A stretch of 64,000 nt of DNA from the NCBI GenBank assembly GCA_001942185.1, contig MKJV01000086.1, positions 1 to 64,000 on the forward strand. The letters are read 5' to 3'. This DNA comes from Pseudonocardia sp. CNS-004 (GTDB taxonomy: Bacteria; Actinomycetota; Actinomycetes; Mycobacteriales; Pseudonocardiaceae). Shown here piece by piece: positions 40,837 through 48,978 of the stretch (position 1 is the stretch's first letter; every line of letters starts with the position of its first letter). The notes under the pieces were generated by a model, which saw only the letters and a program-made list of their open reading frames with translations, was not told the origin of the DNA and made no database searches. A program made the position numbers and the translations under genes.

Positions 40837-41736
40837 CTACTCGGCGGGCGGCCCCTGATAGCCCTGCTCCGCCGACGGATCGTCGAACCCGACCTCACGG
40901 CCGTACCCCGGGCCGATCCGGTTGTCCCGCACGATCACACCGGTGGAGTCCTTGCCCAGCGCGAACGCCTTGTTCCCCTCGCCGGCCATCTCGTTGTTGC
41001 TGATCGTGACGTCCTGGATGTCCTCGAGCGCCACCGACTGCGCCTCGGCGTGGGACTCGCAGTAGTTCCCGTCGAACAGCCAGTTGCGGCTCACGCCCTC
41101 GCCGGACCCGCCCTCGTCGTTCGGGCCCTCCGCCATCAGGCACTGCGCGCGGATGTCCTCGCACCTGTTGCCCTGGATCACGACGTTCGAGCTGCCCGGC
41201 AGCTCCACCGCGAACGTCTGGATGCAGTCGACGTGCGAGTCCTCGATGTCACTGCCCTCGAGGTCGTACACGTGGTTGTTCAGTATCTGCGCGCCGTCGC
41301 CGAAGAACCGGATCGCGTCGACGTCGTCACCGTCGTAGTTGACCTCGGTGATCTCGTTGTGCCGCACCGTGATGTTCTCGCCGACCGCCACGATCCCGGT
41401 GCTGTCGGCGCCCTTCGACACGAAGCCCTCGACCACGACGTTGTCGGCCTGCACCCGGATCCCCGGCACCACCGCGCCGTTGCCCCGGTAGAACACCGGG
41501 GCGTCGGCGGTGCCCCCCGTGGTGATCTCCAGCGGCTCCTCCAGCTCCCCGGAGAAGCACACCGCGTCGCCCGGGGCCGGTGTCTGGTCCGGCGTGAGGC
41601 AGCGCTCGGGTGCCGCAGCGGGCGGCGACGGGAGCGTGCCCGGGCGCGCCGGCGCGGGCGTACCGGCGGTCGAGCACGCGACCACGCCGGTGCTCATCAG
41701 CACCGCGACGAGGATCCCCAGGCCCCGCAGCACCAT
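40837..41736 (-). CDS. Right-handed beta-helix lipoprotein
   Basis: A complete 299-residue protein with a lipoprotein signal (MVLRGLGILVAVLMSTGVVA then Cys) and a proline-rich linker. The mature part is a right-handed beta-helix (NVVVEGFVSKGADSTGIVAV, ENITVRHNEITEV, SNVVIQGNRCED, DVTISNNEMAGEGNKAFALG). It shares DAIRFFGDG followed by HVDCIQTFA with the secreted protein at 6,519-7,337. It is probably anchored outside the membrane and may trim or bind the locus II polysaccharide; no lyase activity is shown. It lies 76 bases downstream of ugd's start, on the same strand, and is transcribed towards it. Confidence 0.82.
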   Translation of the reverse strand: MVLRGLGILVAVLMSTGVVACSTAGTPAPARPGTLPSPPAAAPERCLTPDQTPAPGDAVCFSGELEEPLEITTGGTADAPVFYRGNGAVVPGIRVQADNVVVEGFVSKGADSTGIVAVGENITVRHNEITEVNYDGDDVDAIRFFGDGAQILNNHVYDLEGSDIEDSHVDCIQTFAVELPGSSNVVIQGNRCEDIRAQCLMAEGPNDEGGSGEGVSRNWLFDGNYCESHAEAQSVALEDIQDVTISNNEMAGEGNKAFALGKDSTGVIVRDNRIGPGYGREVGFDDPSAEQGYQGPPAE

Positions 41737-42025
41737 GCTCGCACCTCCCCCGGCACGTGGACGCGGTCCAGCGTCCACCTCGCAGCCTACGGACGCCACG
41801 AGGGGCGTTGCGCCGATCCGGTGACGGGAAACTGTGACGGCTCACAGCTACCGAAAGGCGCCCACCGTCTCGCCCGGTGGCGTCGGCGAGGTCGGCACGA
41901 ACTCCAGCCGTTCGGGTGAGACGCCCGCACGTCCCGCTCCGCGAGCGGCGACCCGACGGTCACGCGGGCATCACCGGTCCGCGCGTACGGTGGGTACGGC
42001 ACGGCCACGAGGGGGAGTTGAGGCA

Positions 42026-43101
42026 GTGCTGGAGATCGAGGTCGACGACGCGCCGTCGCACCCGGAGTGGGACAAGTGGGTGGAGGCCGCACCGGGAGGC
42101 CATCACCTCCAGTCGAGCGGATGGGGTCACGTCAAGGCCGGGGCGGGCTGGGAGGCCCGCCGCATCCTGCTTCGCCGCTCGGGGCACCTGGTGGGTGGCT
42201 GCCAGCTCCTGACCCGGCGAATCCCCGTGCTCGGCCAGATGGGTTATTTGCCCCGCGGTCCCGTTCTCGAGTCCCGGGACCCCGAGCTCGTCGAGTTCCT
42301 GCTCGCCGCATTGCGGCGGCACGCCCGGCAGCACCGGATCGCGGTCATGAAGATCCAGCCACCGGTCGACCGCCCGGACCTCGCGGCGTTCCTGGAATCG
42401 CGAGGCTGATCGCCAGCGACCTCGACACCGCGCCGGTGGCCAGCGCGGTGGTCGACGTCGGCTCCGAACGTGACGAGGACACGATCTTCCGCGGGCTGCG
42501 CGCGACGACCCGCCGCCGGGTCCGGCAGGCACGCAAGCACGGTGTCACCGTGCGCACCGGCGACGTCGCCGACCTGCCCGTCCTGCAGGCGATCATCGAG
42601 GCGACCGCGCGGCGGCAGGGCTTCGCCCCCTACCCCGCGGACTACTACCAGCGGCTGTGGGCGGCGTTCGGCACGTCCGGCCACCTCCGGCTGCTGATCG
42701 CCGAACGCGACGGGGTGGCACTGTCGGCGGTGCTGCTCGTCGCGTTCGGCGACACGGTGATCTACAAGATCGGCGGCCTCGCCGACGTCGAGGACGCCCC
42801 ACCGGGTGCCAGCGAGCTGACGCACTGGACGGCCATCGCATGGGCGCGCGAGGCCGGCTACCGCTACTACGACTTCGAGGGCATCCCGCTCGAGATCGCG
42901 CGGGCGATCCGCGCAGGCGCGCCGGCAGAGCCCAAGGGCGTCGCGTTCTTCAAGCTCGGCTTCGGGGGCGAGCCCGTGGTGTACCCCGGCACGTACGACC
43001 TGCTTCCCGACGGTCTGCCCGGGCGGGCCCTGCGGTACGTCCTCCCCCGCGCGGAACGGTGGCGCGGCGCGGTGCACCGGCTGTCCGGCCGCCGCGGTTA
43101 G
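42026..43101 (+). CDS. FemX/FemAB-like peptidyl or lipid II aminoacyl transferase
   Basis: A protein of about 359 residues with the FemAB double GNAT fold: HHLQSSGWGHVKAGAGWEAR, QMGYLPRGPVLESRDPEL, then TRRRVRQARKHGVTVRTGD, DTVIYKIGGLADVEDAPPGA, WAREAGYRYYDFEGIPLEIA and VAFFKLGFGGEPVVYPGTYD. Family members add amino acids to lipid II or modify glycans. GTG 42,026 gives MLEIEVDDAPSHPEW. One base is missing near 42,407 (CGAGGCTGATCG). The preceding gap 41,737-42,025 is a divergent promoter region with nothing else visible. Confidence 0.85.
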
Positions 43102-43136
43102 CGACGCCAGTCGGGAAGCGCGGTAGCTTGGATGGA

Positions 43137-43805
43137 GTGACGGCAATCGCCCCGCGCCCCGACCGGGCGCTGCTCCCGCCCGGACTGCACGCACCGGCAG
43201 CAGCCGTCTCGGTGCTGGCGCTGCTGGTGTTCGGATTCTTCGGCGCGCGCTACGCCGACGACTCGAGCGCGGGCCGGCTGGACCGGCGCCTCCAGAGCCT
43301 CGTCGGCAACAACCCGTCCCCGGCCGACGCCGTGATCGTCTTCGGCAACCCGGTCACGGTCGTCGTGCTCGCGGCGCTGCTCGCGGGCGTCGCGTTCGCC
43401 CTCGGCCACCGCAGGCTCGCCGCGCTGGCCATCCTGGGGCCCGGCCTCACCGGGGTCGCCACCACCGGTCTCAAACCGATCATCGGACGCACGATCGACG
43501 GCGGGCTCGCGTTCCCGAGCGGCCACACCGGCGGCGCCACCGCGCTCGGCGTCGTCGCGGCGCTCCTGCTGATCACGGTGCTGCGCACGGCGAGCGGCAC
43601 GAGCGCGCTGCTCATCGCCGCCGGGGCCGGGGTGTCCGGTGGCGCGATGGCGCTCGCGCTCGTCACCGAACGCATCCATTACCCCACCGACACGGTGGGC
43701 GGGTTCTGCGTCGCCGTCGCGGTGGTGCTGACCTGCGCACTCGTGCTCGAACGCCTGCCACGCCGTACCTCGATCGAGGGCAGGGCGTCCTCCGGTCCAT
43801 CATGA
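43137..43805 (+). CDS. PAP2-type phosphatase, membrane
   Basis: A complete 222-residue membrane protein with five or six helices. The three-part PAP2 motif is present: KPIIGRTIDGGLAF, FPSGHTGGATALGV and RIHYPTDTVGGF. It probably dephosphorylates undecaprenyl pyrophosphate or a related lipid, recycling the carrier used by the polysaccharide loci. GTG 43,137 (MTAIAPRPDRALL) is favoured by GATGGA upstream. Its TGA overlaps the aminotransferase ATG (ATGA). Confidence 0.88.
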   Translation: MTAIAPRPDRALLPPGLHAPAAAVSVLALLVFGFFGARYADDSSAGRLDRRLQSLVGNNPSPADAVIVFGNPVTVVVLAALLAGVAFALGHRRLAALAILGPGLTGVATTGLKPIIGRTIDGGLAFPSGHTGGATALGVVAALLLITVLRTASGTSALLIAAGAGVSGGAMALALVTERIHYPTDTVGGFCVAVAVVLTCALVLERLPRRTSIEGRASSGPS

Positions 43806-45113
43806 CCGCCATGACGGACCCGTCCCTGCCGAAGTCCGCAGCGCTGAACGCCCGCCTGCACGCCGCGGTGCCGGGCGGTGCACACACCTACGCCAAGGGC
43901 GACGACCAGTACCCCGAAGACCTCGCACCCGTCATCACCCACGGCCGCGGCTCCCACGTGTGGGACGCCGACGGCAACGAGTACATCGAGTACGGCTCGG
44001 GCCTGCGCGCCGTGGCGCTCGGCCACGCCCACCCCCGTGTCGTCGACGCGGTCCGCGGCGAGCTCGACAAAGGCAGCAACTTCGTCCGCCCCGCCGTCAT
44101 CGAGGTCGAGGCCGCCGAGCGCTTCCTGCAGAACGTGCCGACGGCCGACATGGTCAAGTTCACCAAGAACGGCTCCGACGCCACCACCGCAGCCGTGCGC
44201 CTCGCCCGCGCCCACACCGGACGCACCACCATCGCGCTGTGCCGCGACCACCCCTTCTTCTCCACCGACGACTGGTTCATCGCCGGCACCCCCATGTCCG
44301 CCGGAATCCCCGGCCAGGACACCACCACCTTCCCCTACGGCGACCTGGACGCCCTCGCCACCGTCCTCGAGCAGCACGAGACCGCCGCGGTCTTCCTCGA
44401 GGCAGCCACCCAGACCGAACCACCCGCCGGCTACCTCGACGCGTCCGCGAGCTCGCCACCCGCCACGGAGCGCTCCTCGTCCTCGACGAGATGATCACCG
44501 GCTTCCGCTGGAGCGAGCACGGCGCCCAGGGCGTCTACGGCATCACCCCCGACCTGTCCACCTTCGGCAAGGCCCTCGGCAACGGCTTCGCCATCTCCGC
44601 ACTCGCCGGCAGGCGCGACATCATGGAACGCGGCGGACTGCGCACCGACGCCGAGCGGGTGTTCCTGCTCTCCACCACCCACGGCGCCGAGACCCACTCC
44701 CTCGCCGCCGCCATCGCGGTGATGGACACCTACGCCGAGGACGGCATCGCCGACCGGCTCCACCAGCTGGGCGGCCGCCTCGCCGCCGGGGTCCGCGAGG
44801 TCGCCGCCGGGATGGGCGTCGCCGACCACGTCCAGGTCCGCGGGCGCGCGTCCAACCTGGTCTTCGCCACCCTCGACGCGGAGGGCAAGCCGTCGCAGCC
44901 CTACCGCACGCTGTTCCTGCGCCAACTGCTGGGCGGCGGGGTCATCGGCCCGTCGTTCGTGGTCAGCGCGGCCTTGAGCGATGACGACATCGACCGCACC
45001 GTCGAGGTCGTCGGCCAGGCCTGCGCGGTGTACCGGAAGGCGCTCGACGCCGGGGACCCGGCGCCGTGGATGGGTGGCGACCGGTCAAGCCCGTCTTCCG
45101 CCGGTACGTCTGA
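43802..45113 (+). CDS. Class III aminotransferase, glutamate-1-semialdehyde aminomutase-like
   Basis: A PLP enzyme of about 438 residues: RLHAAVPGGAHTYAKGDDQY, HVWDADGNEYIEYGSGLRAV, MVKFTKNGSDATTAAVRLAR, ALLVLDEMITGFRWSEHGAQ and the PLP lysine in LSTFGKALGNGFAISALAG. It resembles GSA aminomutase-like enzymes of sugar or polysaccharide loci rather than HemL. Frame breaks near 44,445 and near 45,078; comparing the related fragment at 54,482-54,590 shows the true end is RPVKPVFRRYV at TGA 45,113. Two remnants of related genes lie at 54.5 and 62.2 kb. Confidence 0.85.
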
Positions 45114-45294
45114 CCCCATCGGGTCCGGCGGTTCCTCCCGCTCGACCGAGTTGTCCTCCGCCTTACCGACCAGTGGTTTCCAGCTGGCGGGCGACGGCCT
45201 AGTGTCCGGCTCCATCACGGTTGAGCCCGGCGCGGTGCGTGGCCGGACCTGGGGGAACCGCGCGGGCACTGCGGAAACCGACGGGACGATAAGG

Positions 45295-45792
45295 ATGGAC
45301 CTTCGCTTCACCGCGTTCGAGCTCATCACGCGGGATGCCGTGCTGAGGAAACTGCTCGTGAACCACGCCGACCGCCTCGAGCACGGGCCGCGCCCGGACG
45401 GGCGGGGAACCGACGCCTGTTTCCTCGCGCTGCGGTGGTCCGCCGACTACCGGCCGGGCCGTCCCGCCGGCTCCCAGCTGTTGACGGCTCGGGTCCACAT
45501 GCCGCGTCACCACGCGAGCGAGCATTCGTTCCTCGACTTCGTGCTCGCGCGGCTGCGGGCGGCCCTGACCGCCACCCCGGCGACCGGGTTGATCACGACC
45601 CGCTGCCTGTCGGAGTCCGGGAAGGACGAGGACGCGGACACGGTGTCCAGGGCCTGCACCTTCGAGGTCGTCCCCGCGGTGTCGGTGCGCGACGGAGCGG
45701 CGCTGCTCGGGCTGGCGCCGTGGACCGGCTGCGTTCACCGCGGCTCGGCGAGCTTCATCTCAGCGGGAGACACCGTCCCCAGCATGAACTGA
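45295..45792 (+). CDS. Hypothetical protein
   Basis: A complete 165-residue protein starting at ATG 45,295 with ATAAGG upstream. I do not recognise it. It is soluble, starts MDLRFTAFELITRDAVLRKL, and has SQLLTARVHMPRHHASEHSF, LARLRAALTATPATGLITTR and two well-spaced cysteines. No signal peptide or helices. Base composition fits the genome. It stands alone between the aminotransferase and the histidine kinase. Confidence 0.55.
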   Translation: MDLRFTAFELITRDAVLRKLLVNHADRLEHGPRPDGRGTDACFLALRWSADYRPGRPAGSQLLTARVHMPRHHASEHSFLDFVLARLRAALTATPATGLITTRCLSESGKDEDADTVSRACTFEVVPAVSVRDGAALLGLAPWTGCVHRGSASFISAGDTVPSMN

Positions 45793-45922
45793 TCCGACGC
45801 GGGAGTCTGTAACGGTCCTGCCCGTCGGGCAGAGCAGTACGAGTGACGCGTGCCGTCGAGCGCGCCGGCCGTGGGCCCACCGAGGGGGCGACCACGACGG
45901 CTGCGGAACGGAGGCGATGCCC

Positions 45923-47320
45923 GTGCGCACTCGGATCATCGGCTCGGCCGTGTGGGCCTCCGTCCTGGCCATCGGTCTGTTCGGGGTACCGCTCGCGGTG
46001 GCGGTGCTTCAGTACGCGCTGGTGGTCGAGCGGAGCGAGCTCGAGCGGGCCGCCAACACCATCGCCATCACCGTGGCCGCCGACGTCTCCGACGACGAAC
46101 GGGTCACGCGGATCGACGCTCCCGCCGAGATCCGGGTGACGGTCTACGACGAGGACGCCGTCCGGCTGAGTGGCGCCGGGCCGTTCGAGGGCGGCCCCGA
46201 GGTCGGCCGGGCGCTCGCGGGCCGGGTGGGGACCACGGCGGACCACGGCGACCTCGTCGTGGCGGTACCGGTCACGCACGAGGACGACGTGATCGGCGTC
46301 GTGCGGGCCGCCGTCCCGCGCAGCACCGCGATGGGCCGGGTGGCGCTGGTGTGGGCCGCGATGGCCGCGCTGGCCGGCCTCGCCATCACCGCCGCGTGGC
46401 TCGTCGGGCGCCGACAGGCACGCCGGTTGGCGCGACCGCTCGAGGAGCTGGCCGTCGCCGCACGGCGGCTGGGCCACGGCGACTTCAGCGTGCGCACCCG
46501 GCGCGGTGGGATCACGGAGATCGATGCGGTCGGTTCCGCATTGGACTCCACCGCGACGCGGCTCGACGAGCTGCTCGCCAGGGAACGCGAGTTCTCTGCC
46601 GACGCGTCCCACCAGCTGCGCACCCCGCTCGCGGGTCTCCGGCTCCGGCTCGAAGCCGCCCTCGAGGGCTCGGATGAGGACCCGAGACCCGCCATCGTCG
46701 CCGGCCTCGTCGACGCAGACCGCCTGGAGTCGACCATCGACGAGCTCCTCGCACTCGCCCGCGACCGCCGAGCCACCCCGCCGAGCAGGCTCGATCTGCC
46801 CGCGCTGCTGGACGAGATGTCGCCGGAGTGGCGCGGACGACTCGCGCTCCAGGGCCGCTCGCTCGCTCTGTGCGTCGAGTCGGGAACGGCCGCCCCGTGC
46901 ACGTCGCCCGCGGCGGTCCGGCAGATCCTCGCGGTGCTCGTGGACAACGCGACGACCCACGGCGCGGGCACCGTCGCGGTCACGGTTCGCGAGGCCACCG
47001 ATGCTGTGGCGGTCGACATCTCCGACGCAGGCCCCGGTGTCCGCGAACCCGTCAGCGCCCTGTTCACCCGTCGCGCCGACCAGCGGGGCTCGCACGGGAT
47101 CGGTCTGGCACTGGCACGACGCCTCGCGGAGGCGGAGGGCGGCCGGCTGGACCTGACCCGGCGAACGCCCCCGACGTTCACGCTCCTGCTGCCGCCTGCG
47201 CCACCCGAAGCCTCGTCGCTCCCGTCTCCGGCCGACAGCACGGCAGGTGTCAACGTCCTGGTGGAGCGCTGTTCGAGTCCGGCAGGAGCTCCAGCCGGAA
47301 CCCGTGCCCGCGGAGTGTGA
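45923..47320 (+). CDS. Two-component sensor histidine kinase
   Basis: A complete kinase of about 465 residues. Two membrane helices (SAVWASVLAIGLFGVPLAVA and VALVWAAMAALAGLAITAA) flank an extracytoplasmic domain of about 100 residues. HAMP follows, then the phospho-acceptor FSADASHQLRTPLAGLRLRL and the ATPase domain with VLVDNATTHGAG (N box), ISDAGPGVRE (G1) and GSHGIGLALARRLAEAEGG (G2). GTG 45,923 sits eight bases after GGAGG and is preferred to the ATG at 45,917. It converges with the response regulator and overlaps it by 71 bases, an unusual layout for cognate partners. Confidence 0.92.
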   Translation: MRTRIIGSAVWASVLAIGLFGVPLAVAVLQYALVVERSELERAANTIAITVAADVSDDERVTRIDAPAEIRVTVYDEDAVRLSGAGPFEGGPEVGRALAGRVGTTADHGDLVVAVPVTHEDDVIGVVRAAVPRSTAMGRVALVWAAMAALAGLAITAAWLVGRRQARRLARPLEELAVAARRLGHGDFSVRTRRGGITEIDAVGSALDSTATRLDELLAREREFSADASHQLRTPLAGLRLRLEAALEGSDEDPRPAIVAGLVDADRLESTIDELLALARDRRATPPSRLDLPALLDEMSPEWRGRLALQGRSLALCVESGTAAPCTSPAAVRQILAVLVDNATTHGAGTVAVTVREATDAVAVDISDAGPGVREPVSALFTRRADQRGSHGIGLALARRLAEAEGGRLDLTRRTPPTFTLLLPPAPPEASSLPSPADSTAGVNVLVERCSSPAGAPAGTRARGV

Positions 47321-47978
47321 CGATCGCGGGAACCCGGGCGTGCGACGACGCGGCGATCTCACCGATCTTGCGGCGGAGCGCCGCGACGTGGACGTCGAGC
47401 GTCTTGGTGGAGCCGAACCAGTGCTCGTCCCACACGTCGCACATGAGCGTCTCGCGGCTCAGCGCCACGTCGGGCTGCGCGGCCATGCGGGCGAGGAGGT
47501 CGAACTCCTTGGCCCGCAGGGGAAGCTCCCGACCCGCGACCGTGACGCGGCGGCACGGCACGTCGACGACGAGGTCACCGATCGGGTACGCCGACAGTGC
47601 GGCGGCCGCTCCCTCGTTGCGGCGCAGGTGGGCCCGGACCCTGGCGTGCAACTCACCCAGCCGGACCGGCTTGACCAGGTAGTCGTCGGCACCCGCCTCC
47701 AGCCCCACGACGACGTCCATCTCCGCCGCGCGGGCAGTCAGGATGACGATCACGCAACCGGGCCGGGCCCGCCGGAGCTGCCTGCATACCTCGACGCCGT
47801 CGAGGTCTGGGAGCCCGAGGTCCAGCAGGACGAGATCGACGGCCGACGCGGTGGCCCGGGTGATCCCCGCCTCGCCTGTCTGCTCCCACGTGACCTCGTG
47901 GGCGTGGCTGCGCAGGCTGGCCGTCAGGACTTCACCGATCGTCGAGTCGTCCTCGACGAGGAGGATTCGGCTGGCCAT
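47250..47978 (-). CDS. OmpR-family response regulator
   Basis: A complete 242-residue regulator. Receiver domain: RILLVEDDSTIGEVLTASLR, phospho-acceptor in VDLVLLDLGLPDLDGVEV, conserved Thr in VIVILTARAAEM and Lys in ADDYLVKPVRLGEL. The winged-helix output domain has LPLRAKEFDLLARMAAQPDV, STKTLDVHVAALRRKIGEI and IVTLRGHGFRLEL. ATG 47,978 is 14 bases after the SbnA-like gene, so it is probably the last gene of the nonribosomal-peptide-like operon and could feed back on it. Its likely partner kinase is convergent. Confidence 0.93.
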   Translation of the reverse strand: MASRILLVEDDSTIGEVLTASLRSHAHEVTWEQTGEAGITRATASAVDLVLLDLGLPDLDGVEVCRQLRRARPGCVIVILTARAAEMDVVVGLEAGADDYLVKPVRLGELHARVRAHLRRNEGAAAALSAYPIGDLVVDVPCRRVTVAGRELPLRAKEFDLLARMAAQPDVALSRETLMCDVWDEHWFGSTKTLDVHVAALRRKIGEIAASSHARVPAIVTLRGHGFRLELLPDSNSAPPGR

Positions 47979-47992
47979 GGACGCGTCCGGGT

Positions 47993-48978
47993 TCAAGCCA
48001 GCCGGCGGATGGAGGCCGGTTCGTCGGCACCGACCAGGTCCGGCCCGTACAGGTCCTCCAACCAGTTCGTCTGATAGATCGTGTCGAGGTAGCGCTCGCC
48101 GAGGTCCGGGGCGATGGCCACCGCCGTGGGCTCACGCATGTCGTGCCGCGCCAACCAGCTCACGGCCCCGCTCACCACCGTGCCGGTGGAACCACCGAAC
48201 AGGAATCCGCTCCTCGCAAGGCGGTGGCAGGTGCGGATCGTGTCCGCTTCCTCGACCCGGACCACGTCGTCCAGCAAGGACTCGTCCAGGAGCGGGGGCC
48301 GGATGCTCGTACCCAGGCCGGGGATCATCCGACGGCCCGGCACCCCGCCGAACGCCACCGAGCCGACGCTGTCCACGGCCACGATCCACACCCGCCTGCG
48401 CAGCTCCCGGAAGTAGTGCGCACACCCCATCAGCGTCCCGGTCGTGCCCGCGCCGACGAACAGCACGTCCAGGCCCGGGAACTGCCGAGCGATCGCCGGC
48501 GCGTCGACAGGTAGTGGGCCTTCCAGTTGCTCGGGTTGGCGTACTGGTTGAGCCACACGTATCGGTCGTCGGAGGCACACAGCGCGCGGACGAAGTCGAT
48601 CCGGGCCCTGAGGAGGCCGCCGACAGGGGCCGGCTCGGCGATGATGTGCACGTGGCTGCCCAATGCCTCCATCAGCCGCCGCGTCGTCAGGTTGCAGCGG
48701 GAATCGGTCACGCACAGGAAGCCGTAGCCCTTGCTCGCCGCGAGCATGCTCAGCGCCACGCCCAGGTTTCCCGACGAGGACTCGACCAGGATCGACCCCG
48801 GCTTCACGACCCCGTCGCGCTCGGCGGACGCGACCATCTCGGTCGCGGCCTTCAGCTTGATCGAACCGGCGAAGTTGAAGCCTTCGCACTTCAGGAAGAG
48901 CGGATGCCCGATGATCGACCGGAGGTCGACGTAGAGCTCCTCCTCGTTGTACTGGTGGGGCACGGAGATCACAGGCAC
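47993..48978 (-). CDS. PLP-dependent beta-replacement enzyme, SbnA/cysteine-synthase-like
   Basis: A fold-type II PLP enzyme of about 328 residues: Schiff-base lysine in FNFAGSIKLKAATEM, substrate loop VESSSGNLGVALSM, phosphate loop FVGAGTTGTLMGCAHYF and SGFLFGGSTGTVVSGAVSWL near the end. It resembles SbnA/VioB-type enzymes that make 2,3-diaminopropionate precursors and, less specifically, cysteine synthase. A partner SbnB-type dehydrogenase is not seen. GTG 48,978 has GGAAGGAGG upstream and overlaps the NRPS stop by ten bases, so it is co-translated with the adenylation protein and may supply its amino acid. One break near 48,510. Confidence 0.82.
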
